Source: Clostridiales bacterium
GTDB lineage: Bacteria; Bacillota; Clostridia; Oscillospirales; Oscillospiraceae
Direction of reading: 5' to 3'
DNA: 7,724 nucleotides
Assembly (NCBI GenBank): GCA_019421525.1
Contig: JAHZFC010000060.1
Coordinates: forward strand, 4,622-12,345
In this document: positions 1 to 4,759 of the stretch, one piece after another
How the letters are laid out: every line of letters starts with the position of its first letter
How positions within the stretch are numbered: position 1 is the stretch's first letter
The notes under the pieces: generated by a model
The model's input: only the letters and a program-made list of their open reading frames with translations
The model's database searches: none
What the model was told of the DNA's origin: nothing
Made by a program: the position numbers and the translations under genes

Positions 1-213
1 ACATGCCGGCGTGAACTCCCACAGCAGCCCGGCCACATGACTGCCCTTTCGGGGCGCGATGGTGGCCACGCCATAGCCTCCGTGATTTCCCCGGAACCGG
101 AGTTCATAGCCGTCCAGCACCACCGGGCCTATCGGTTTTGCCGCCGGGCAGCGCCGCTCCATCTGCTGTAAATTGATGTTGCTGCCGTAGGCAAAGTACA
201 GCTTTCCCGCCAT
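1..213 (-). CDS. Gamma-glutamylcyclotransferase (AIG2/GGCT-like), N-terminal 71 residues, cut by window edge
   Basis: The 71 visible codons begin MAGKLYFAYGSN, the YFAYGSN glycine loop that is the hallmark of the gamma-glutamylcyclotransferase fold. The family cleaves gamma-glutamyl amines or peptides and releases 5-oxoproline, in the cytoplasm. After the loop come INLQQMERRCP, a GPVVLDGYELRF strand region and VAGLLWEF, which fit the expected order of the fold. The catalytic glutamate lies further downstream, outside the window, so activity cannot be judged. I chose the ATG at 213 because GGAGG at 221-225 lies 7 bases upstream. An ATG at 219 overlaps the previous stop codon but has only one base between it and the GGAGG. 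It is the third gene of a cassette with an amidoligase and an 82-residue protein, which suggests it trims or reverses the ligase's product. Family is confident; substrate is unknown. Confidence 0.85.
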   Translation of the reverse strand, partial: MAGKLYFAYGSNINLQQMERRCPAAKPIGPVVLDGYELRFRGNHGGYGVATIAPRKGSHVAGLLWEFTPAC

Positions 214-215
214 CC

Positions 216-464
216 TCATTCCTCCAGCAGCACCAGCGCCCCCACCTTGGCCAGCTGGCCGAAGATGGTCCGGGCCTGCCCCTCCCTGTCCCCCTGGGGC
301 AGAGGAAAGTCCAGCCCGGTGGCACGGATGATATTGTTCTGCAAAAATTGGATGTAGCTGCCTGTATCCGGGCAGTCCGTGGGGTCCAGCATCCGGCAGC
401 GCAGCTGGTCCATGATCTCCGTCCCGCTCCCCTCATAGATGGTCTTCTCAATTTGTATCTTCAT
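216..464 (-). CDS. Hypothetical 82-residue acidic protein between amidoligase and cyclotransferase
   Basis: I do not recognise a named domain. The protein starts MKIQIEKTIYEG, has a mixed helical body containing YIQFLQNNIIRATGLDFPLP, and ends GALVLLEE with a Glu-Glu carboxyl terminus. There is no signal peptide, membrane segment or cysteine-rich motif; there is a single cysteine in LRCRM and one in DCPD. It starts 4 bases after the amidoligase stop and its stop overlaps the ATG at 219 next to the cyclotransferase gene, so it is co-translated with both enzymes. The tight placement suggests it works with them, as a partner subunit, adaptor or substrate. The exposed acidic tail would suit an acceptor of amide ligation, but this is inference only. 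The start is the only ATG in the right place, with a GGAG about 10 bases upstream. Confidence 0.8.
   Translation of the reverse strand: MKIQIEKTIYEGSGTEIMDQLRCRMLDPTDCPDTGSYIQFLQNNIIRATGLDFPLPQGDREGQARTIFGQLAKVGALVLLEE
221..225 (-). promoter_or_regulatory. Ribosome binding site of the cyclotransferase gene
   Basis: The minus strand reads GGAGG here, inside the last codons of the 82-residue gene. It is 7 bases from the ATG at 213 and 1 base from the ATG at 219, so it favours the 213 start. Its position suggests that translation of the upstream gene exposes it and couples the two. Confidence 0.6.
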
Positions 465-468
465 GGCT

Positions 469-1431
469 TTATCGCTCCATTTCCCGTTGTTTTTTCTTCA
501 TTTGGTTGACCTCGTAATGTTCTTTTCCGTATCGCCAACTGCGGTCGCCCTCCAGGTTGGCCAGCAGGTGGTCCCGGGTGTGCTTGAACTCTGGGCCGTT
601 GAGCCCCAGGCGCACCAGCCACACCCGGAAGGTGAACAGCTCGTTGTCGCTGTGGGTCTTGCGCATTACCGTGCTGCGCTGGTTGATGGCCTGGGCGGAC
701 ATGGCCAGGCACAGGTCGATGTAGGCTTTCGCCCGCCCGGCGTGGAGGGTGGAGTTGAAGCAGCGCCACTCCACCGTCCCCCGGTAGAACACCGAGTGCA
801 GGTTCAGGGCGTAGTAGCGGGTCCAGTTATAGTGCTCATGATGCCTGATGTTCCCCTCATACCAGATATCCTCCAGCTGGGTCAGGTCCCGGGTCTCCTC
901 GGCGGAGAGCTGGCGGGCCTTTTCCAGCATGGGTTCCCGCACCTTTTGGCAGTACCGGCTCACCCGGTCTGGGTCTACCTGCAGGGCCTTGAACAAAATA
1001 TCTTCCTTGGAGTACATGATGCTCAGAAGGTTCTTCAGGCTCTGCCGGTCATGGTCAGCGGCGTCCACATGGACGTGGATGCCGCAGGACGAGTTGACCT
1101 TTGCCCCGGCCTTCCGCACCCGGCGGACGCACTCCTGGAACTTGGGCATCTCGGCGTAGGTCAGCTTGGGGGACACCAGTTCCACGGAATAATTCCGGTT
1201 GGGCGTCTCCTGGTAGCCCGAGGCTGTTTTCCGTTCTTTCCGGATGCTGCCGTCACTCATCACCCGCCATTCCTTGCCCTCCGGGTCCGGCACATACCAG
1301 CTGTCATAGTAGTCGCCGGTATGGCGGGGCGCGGTTCCGAAATGTTCCGCCAAAGCCCGGGCCGCCGCCTCCCGGGTGATGCCCGTCATCTCCACCTCCA
1401 CGCCAAAATACTGGTCCTTCATGTTGATCAA
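469..1431 (-). CDS. Amidoligase family protein (Amidoligase_2 type, glutamine-synthetase-like fold)
   Basis: About 320 residues. The order of motifs matches the amidoligase family related to glutamate-cysteine ligase and glutamine synthetase: FGVEVEMTG at residues 9-17 with two glutamates for metal/ATP binding, VELVSP at 83-88, GIHVHVDA at 117-124 with paired histidines, RYYALN at 205-210 and GTVEWRCFNSTLH at 218-230. These enzymes use ATP to form an amide between a carboxylate and an amine; substrates of the element-borne versions are not established. All expected polar residues appear present, so the enzyme looks intact. The C-terminus is basic and charged (KKKQREMER). The start is either TTG at 1431, which forms a TTGA overlap with the methyltransferase stop, or ATG at 1422; both keep the GVEVEMT strand, and I cannot decide firmly. 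Neighbours are a small unknown protein and a gamma-glutamylcyclotransferase, a pairing reported for amidoligase operons in comparative genomics. Confidence 0.88.
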   Translation of the reverse strand: MINMKDQYFGVEVEMTGITREAAARALAEHFGTAPRHTGDYYDSWYVPDPEGKEWRVMSDGSIRKERKTASGYQETPNRNYSVELVSPKLTYAEMPKFQECVRRVRKAGAKVNSSCGIHVHVDAADHDRQSLKNLLSIMYSKEDILFKALQVDPDRVSRYCQKVREPMLEKARQLSAEETRDLTQLEDIWYEGNIRHHEHYNWTRYYALNLHSVFYRGTVEWRCFNSTLHAGRAKAYIDLCLAMSAQAINQRSTVMRKTHSDNELFTFRVWLVRLGLNGPEFKHTRDHLLANLEGDRSWRYGKEHYEVNQMKKKQREMER

Positions 1432-2702
1432 GCGGCCTTGTCACCCCGCAGTTCCTCATCCACCGCCCGCAGGCGGCGGCCAATGGCCTCGATCACTGTG
1501 ACCGTCACGCTGTTGCCCGCCTGCTTATACGCCTGGGCGTCCGAGGTGATGGCCAGCACCTTGTCGATCTGGCTGTCCTCAAACCCCTGCAATCGCAGGC
1601 ACTCCCTCGGCGTCAGGCGGCGGATGCGCCCGCCCCGCTCCACCACGCCCTGGATGCAGCTGGTCTCCAGTGTGTGGGCGATGTCCCGCCCCACCCGGCC
1701 ACGCCGGGTGTTGCTGCCCGCATACCCCAGGTCCACCGTGTCCCCGGGACCGGCCTCCTTGTAGCCCTTTTGGGTCGCCTCCTTGATGAGCAGCACCCCG
1801 GACCGCTCTCCCCGGTGGTTGGACAGGCTGGTCTGCCCATACCGGGCGGTAAGGCACCGGGCCTGCTCCGTCTGTTTTGGCTGGCCCACGCTCAGATCCA
1901 CAAACACGGCGTTTTGCGTCTGGTTCCGGTTGATGCCACGGTAGTCGCTGGCGTTCAGCGCAAGCGCTGTGCTCCGCCTGCCCACGACTCCCTGCTTCCG
2001 GTTAAATCCAATCAGGTACAGCCCCGTCTTGCCGCCCATGCCCCCCGCCCCGGCGGTCTGGGTGCAGGCTACCCCTTCCGGGTGGTAGACCCGGGACCCT
2101 TGGGGGCCGCCGAGGACTTGTATAAGAGCCTTGCCACCTGTTCCGAAGACAGGAAGTATTTTTCCGGCGCATCGGGGATCAAGATAGCAGATAAGGAACA
2201 CCCGCTTCCGGGATTGGGGGACTCCAAAATGTTTGCTGTTAAGCTCGTCGGCGCAAAGTCCGTTCCGCTCCGTTTCCGCCCTGGGGCGAAAACTGCGCTC
2301 ACTTCCTTGCTCCTCCTCTCCCCACAAAGCTTCCGCTTTGCGGGGCCCCGTCAGGGGCCCTCTCAAAATCGAAGCCCAACGCAGTGGGTTCGATTTTGAA
2401 GCGAAGAACAGCCGGGACCAGCGGATGGGGGATCGTATGCGATGCCCCATCGCTCTCGCGGCTGTTCTGAGCAGGCAGGGGAATCCTCCGCATAGCAGGT
2501 CGAAGTCGGGCAGGTCGTTGGGATGGATGGCTCTGGCATCCGGGTCATATCGCTCCTCCTTTCGAATGTCGTGGATGGCGCGGTAGCTGGCCTCGGCATG
2601 CTTGTCGATCTCGCAGTGGCCGACGCATTGGAACCCACCCGCACGGGTCAGGCCGGCCCGGAAGCCGCCGATCCCGGCGAACATGTCGTAGTAGCGGATC
2701 AG
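1428..2702 (-). CDS. C5 DNA cytosine methyltransferase with catalytic core replaced; probably inactive
   Basis: N-terminal part: MFAGIGGF (motif I, SAM binding), HCEIDKHA (motif II) and LLCGGFPC (motif IV with the catalytic cysteine). C-terminal part: FGVPQSRKRVFLI (motif VIII), a target-recognition region with repeated CTQTAGAGG / CLTARYG-like blocks, RRLTPRECLRLQGF (motif IX) and YKQAGNSVTVTVIEAI (motif X). Between GGFPC and LNSKHFGVPQ the family normally has the Q after PC, then the ENV motif VI. Here 77 unrelated codons (2244-2474) fill that place, and neither minus-strand alternative frame restores the motifs, so this is a replacement rather than a frameshift. The frame stays open but the enzyme should not methylate. 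Start: ATG at 2684 would remove the first beta strand. A CTG at 2702 adds IRYYD before MFAGIGG, overlaps the ParR stop as CTGA, and has GGAG 10 bases upstream, so I prefer it. The ancestral role would be protection of element DNA against host restriction. Confidence 0.8.
   Translation of the reverse strand: MIRYYDMFAGIGGFRAGLTRAGGFQCVGHCEIDKHAEASYRAIHDIRKEERYDPDARAIHPNDLPDFDLLCGGFPCLLRTAARAMGHRIRSPIRWSRLFFASKSNPLRWASILRGPLTGPRKAEALWGEEEQGSERSFRPRAETERNGLCADELNSKHFGVPQSRKRVFLICYLDPRCAGKILPVFGTGGKALIQVLGGPQGSRVYHPEGVACTQTAGAGGMGGKTGLYLIGFNRKQGVVGRRSTALALNASDYRGINRNQTQNAVFVDLSVGQPKQTEQARCLTARYGQTSLSNHRGERSGVLLIKEATQKGYKEAGPGDTVDLGYAGSNTRRGRVGRDIAHTLETSCIQGVVERGGRIRRLTPRECLRLQGFEDSQIDKVLAITSDAQAYKQAGNSVTVTVIEAIGRRLRAVDEELRGDKAA
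2363..2399. repeat. Inverted repeat, 15-bp stem with one bulge
   Basis: The left arm TCAAAATCGAAGCCCA pairs with the right arm TGGGTTCGATTTTGA, leaving one unpaired G and a six-base loop ACGCAG. The arm is AT-rich compared with its surroundings and reads as a near-perfect hairpin on either strand. Confidence 0.75.
2405..2468. repeat. 64-nt long imperfect hairpin
   Basis: The outer arms AGAACAGCCG and CGGCTGTTCT are perfect 10-bp complements. Inside them AGCGGATGGGG pairs with CCCCATCGCT with one bulged G, and ATCG pairs with CGAT around the TATG loop. It is the strongest secondary structure in the window and abuts the right edge of the replaced methyltransferase segment. Confidence 0.75.
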
Positions 2703-2995
2703 GTGATCTCATCTCCCTCCTGAAGTGCGCGGAGAAAGCCGAGGATGGTATCGTCCACGTCCCCGGCTTTTTCCCGCTGTGTGTTGGTTTTGGTGGAAGA
2801 AACTCCGTCCAGTTCCTCCCGGATGGCCGTCCGGACGGCCTCCAGCAGTTCCCGCTGGTCCAGATAGCCGGCCACCATCCGGCACACCGCCTGGGTCCGC
2901 TGGCCCGGCGGGATGGCGGACAGGATGTCCCAGGCCCGCCGCTGGTCTGGCCGGGCCAAGTCAATGGACAGGTTCAGCCGCCGCCTATCCCCCAT
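2699..2995 (-). CDS. parR: Likely ParR-type centromere-binding protein (ribbon-helix-helix), partner of ParM
   Basis: A 98-residue protein directly downstream of parM, overlapping its stop by 11 bases. Its N-terminus fits a ribbon-helix-helix layout: basic beta strand RRLNLSIDL at residues 4-12, helix PDQRRAWDILSAI, a short PPGQ turn, then helix RTQAVCRMVAGYL. The C-terminal half (QREKAGDVDDTILGFLRALQEGDEIT) is acidic and helical, as expected for the ParM-contacting tail of ParR. In type II partition, ParR binds the centromere parC and caps ParM filaments. The start is the ATG at 2995, with GGAGG ending 3 bases before it; an in-frame start further up at 3025 would add ten residues (SGWPPRWRP) that do not fit the fold. 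The position next to parM carries much of this call; sequence similarity alone is weak. A perfect 16-bp palindrome (2825-2840) lies inside it. Confidence 0.65.
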   Translation of the reverse strand: MGDRRRLNLSIDLARPDQRRAWDILSAIPPGQRTQAVCRMVAGYLDQRELLEAVRTAIREELDGVSSTKTNTQREKAGDVDDTILGFLRALQEGDEIT

Positions 2996-3908
2996 GGGCC
3001 TCCATCTGGGCGGCCAGCCGCTCATACCCCTTGGCGTTCAGGCAGACGTCATCCAGGATGACCGGCTGGAACAGCGCGCCGGCGGGTGGGACATGCCGCT
3101 TCAGCAGCGCCGCCCCGCCGCCCAGGAACACCGTGGGCATAGCCCCCACGTCCAGGCCGCTCTCCATGATAGCCGCAAGAAGGTTTTGTACATATCTGTC
3201 CGCCTGGGCATGGATGATGGACTTGAGCTCCTTTGGCAGATTGCTGGCGTCTCCCCGCAGGACGCTCTCGATCTGGGCGGTGGTGAGGGTGACGCCCAGG
3301 GCCCGGCGGGTCTGCTCAGCGGTCTCGTCCAGGCAGCGGATCATCCCCAGCTCCAGGCTCCGGCAGGTGGCGGCATTGGGGATGCGCCCGTCCAGCCGCA
3401 TCAGGTCCACCGTCCAGCCCCCGATGTCCGCCAGGATGACCGAGGGCTCGTCCAACAGGCCGCTCTGGGTGAGGAGGGCGGAATAGCCCTGGGGGAACAG
3501 CTGCACATCCCGGATGGCGACGGCATAGTCCCGATCCTCATAGCGGAACGCCACCGTCTGGCTGTCCCGCAGAAGGTACTCCCGGAACTTCTTCTTGTCC
3601 CGGCCAAAGCTGGTCAGGGGCAGGCCGGCGGCCAGGATGACGGAGCAGGTCCGCTCCCCGTGCCGGTACTCCAGCTCTTTGGCGATGGCCGCCAGGGTGA
3701 GCAGGTAGTAGTCCTCCGTCCGGGTCTTGTCTTTTTGCAGGGGCTGGCGGCCGCTGCCCACCACATAGAATCTTCCCGCATATTCCAGGACGTCCCGGTT
3801 GGTGTAGGGCTCGTGCTCATAGGCCGTCAGCCCGGCGGGGAAGACGAAGTGGGCCGTCTTGATGGCGGCATACCCATGGTCCACCCCGATGGTCAGTTCC
3901 TCGCTCAC
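2985..3908 (-). CDS. parM: ParM/StbA family actin-like plasmid segregation ATPase
   Basis: 307 residues, the usual size for ParM. The actin-fold nucleotide site is visible: phosphate-1 loop GVDHGYAAIKTA at 8-19, GLPLTSFGRDKKKFREYL at 95-112 as in ParM proteins, phosphate-2 loop LADIGGWTVDLMR at 159-171, and the adenosine motif TVFLGGGAALL at 259-269, followed near the end by NAKGYERL. ParM polymerises into filaments that push DNA copies apart. Its start is GTG at 3908, forming a GTGA overlap with the previous stop, with AGGAG about 10 bases upstream inside that gene. The ParR-like gene follows. No parC-like set of direct repeats is visible in front of parM, where a centromere often lies. All key glycine and aspartate residues are present, so the protein should be functional. 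Confidence 0.92.
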   Translation of the reverse strand: MSEELTIGVDHGYAAIKTAHFVFPAGLTAYEHEPYTNRDVLEYAGRFYVVGSGRQPLQKDKTRTEDYYLLTLAAIAKELEYRHGERTCSVILAAGLPLTSFGRDKKKFREYLLRDSQTVAFRYEDRDYAVAIRDVQLFPQGYSALLTQSGLLDEPSVILADIGGWTVDLMRLDGRIPNAATCRSLELGMIRCLDETAEQTRRALGVTLTTAQIESVLRGDASNLPKELKSIIHAQADRYVQNLLAAIMESGLDVGAMPTVFLGGGAALLKRHVPPAGALFQPVILDDVCLNAKGYERLAAQMEAHGG

Positions 3909-4342
3909 CGGGCGCCATCTCCTTTCCTGTGTGGATGATCATGTTCGTCCCTTCCATGTTCCTTTTGCTTATCCTTCTGCTGCTCGTCTGGCAGCAGGGC
4001 CTGGATGCCCATATCCCGCAGCGCTTCTATGTAGACCTGGTTCTCAAAGGCCCGGTATCCCGGTGTGTCGGTGTCTACCTCACCCAGGACCGCCTTTTCA
4101 TAGGTCGTGCCGGGCACGACCTCCCAGGACACGGCGCTAAAGTGCGCCGCGGTCAGGTACCGCAGAAGCTGATGCCCATCTGCCTCCTCAAAACAGCCGC
4201 GGGCGTCCTCGTAAGGGAACACCGCCCACAGCGGACAGATCCCCGTGACCTTTTGGGCGGCGAAATAGAGTCGAAAGCCGTCGGGGTCCAGTTGTGGTGC
4301 AACACGGTCATACATCTGACGAAGCTTTTCCAGATCGTCCAC
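3905..4342 (-). CDS. Hypothetical protein, about 145 residues, with charged His/Lys/Asp tail
   Basis: I do not recognise a family. The body contains DPDGFRLYFAAQKVTG, CPLWAVFPYEDARGCFEEADG, AAHFSAVSWEVVPGTTYEKAVLG and NQVYIEALRDMGIQALLP, suggesting a small soluble alpha/beta domain. The last ~27 residues (from DEQQKDKQKEHGRDEH onward) are strongly charged, contain several histidines and are likely disordered. The tail's codons include the ribosome site of parM. The start is uncertain: GTG at 4351 lies one base from GGAGG and is too close, so I use GTG at 4342 (about 8-10 bases away). The gene follows the 132-residue gene by 18 bases and overlaps parM by GTGA. Its place between the ParB-like and ParM genes suggests a role in maintenance, but nothing in the protein itself shows this. 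Confidence 0.72.
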   Translation of the reverse strand: MDDLEKLRQMYDRVAPQLDPDGFRLYFAAQKVTGICPLWAVFPYEDARGCFEEADGHQLLRYLTAAHFSAVSWEVVPGTTYEKAVLGEVDTDTPGYRAFENQVYIEALRDMGIQALLPDEQQKDKQKEHGRDEHDHPHRKGDGAR

Positions 4343-4360
4343 TCTGTCCACCCCTCCTTT

Positions 4361-4759
4361 TTATCGTTTCCCCGGTTTGAGCCGGGCGGCCAAACGCTCC
4401 AAAACACGCAGCCGGGTCTGCACCTTGCGCGCCGAGGCGTCCAGCCCCCGCATCTGGTTTTGGATGCGGCGGCGGACGCTCTGGAGCTGCTGCCGGTCCC
4501 GGCAGCACTCCAGCACGAAATACCGGCCCTTTCCATTGGACATAACTTCACGATGGCCGGACTCGTCCCGGATGCCGGCCATCAGCCGCTGGCCCAGCTG
4601 CTTGCGGTAGCGGTGCTGAAGCGCCGCCTCGTCCGCCAGCACCCCGTGCTTTTCCAGGATGGCGGCCACCTCGTCGCTGGTGATCTCCATATCCCGGAAC
4701 AGCCGCTCCAGGACCTCTTCCTCCGCCGCCGGGGGCAGGGTGGGGATCTTATTCCTCAT
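4361..4759 (-). CDS. Hypothetical helical, basic 132-residue protein
   Basis: I do not recognise the family. It starts MRNKIPTLPPAAEEE at an ATG that overlaps the parB-like stop as ATGA, so translation is probably coupled. An in-frame start about 43 codons upstream would lie deep inside the ParB-like gene and is less likely. The N-terminal part (EEEVLERLFRDMEITSDEVA) is acidic and helical, a middle strand region reads GKGRYFVLECCRDRQQL, and the C-terminal third (QSVRRRIQNQMRGL, then VQTRLRVLERLAARLKPGKR) is a basic helix with coiled-coil-like spacing. This pattern would suit a nucleic-acid-binding or oligomerising protein, but that is inference. No membrane segment or signal peptide is present. 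Confidence 0.78.
   Translation of the reverse strand: MRNKIPTLPPAAEEEVLERLFRDMEITSDEVAAILEKHGVLADEAALQHRYRKQLGQRLMAGIRDESGHREVMSNGKGRYFVLECCRDRQQLQSVRRRIQNQMRGLDASARKVQTRLRVLERLAARLKPGKR

Larger units (their letters stand above)
2244..2474. repeat. 231-bp hairpin-rich block replacing the methyltransferase core; possible mobile palindromic element
   Basis: This block encodes nothing recognisable in the methyltransferase frame and contains a run of five inverted repeats: 2272-2293 (GTTT/AAAC outer and CGCCC/GGGCG inner arms), 2321-2344 (CAAAGC / GCTTTG around TTCC, flanked by CCC / GGG), 2343-2360 (GGGCCCC / GGGGCCC around GTCA), 2363-2399 and 2405-2468. The edges are set by loss and return of methyltransferase similarity, so they are accurate only to a few bases. 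A GCAGGCAGG direct repetition lies at the left methyltransferase junction (2471-2479). No transposase or target duplication is visible. It could be a small non-autonomous element, a recombination scar or a structured RNA gene; I cannot choose among these from one copy. Confidence 0.6.

Noticed and set aside
1692..1710. CACCCGGC / GCCGGGTG hairpin in the methyltransferase recognition region
   Set aside because: An 8-bp GC stem with a 3-base loop is expected now and then in DNA of this composition, and the protein sequence across it looks normal.
439..1764. Long plus-strand open frame (441 codons) opposite the amidoligase and methyltransferase
   Set aside because: The minus strand here encodes clear family motifs. 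The plus-strand translation is rich in Pro, Val, Gly, Leu and His without domains, as expected for an antisense shadow in GC-rich DNA.
2363..2399. tRNA-like T-arm (GGTTCGA) within the hairpin block
   Set aside because: Only that short string fits; there is no acceptor stem, anticodon arm or D-arm around it.
2244..2474. Simple frameshift as the cause of the lost methyltransferase motifs
   Set aside because: Neither of the other two minus-strand frames contains the Q of PCQ, ENV or other expected core residues, so the DNA itself is foreign rather than shifted.
2825..2840. Perfect 16-bp palindrome GGCCGTCCGGACGGCC in parR as an operator
   Set aside because: It is explained by GC-rich codons for AVRTAI, sits mid-gene, and has no second copy that I can see in the window.
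2913..3938. Plus-strand open frame of 341 codons opposite parM and parR
   Set aside because: It mirrors the ParM gene, has no recognisable motif and no matching ribosome site; ParM motifs on the other strand are unambiguous.
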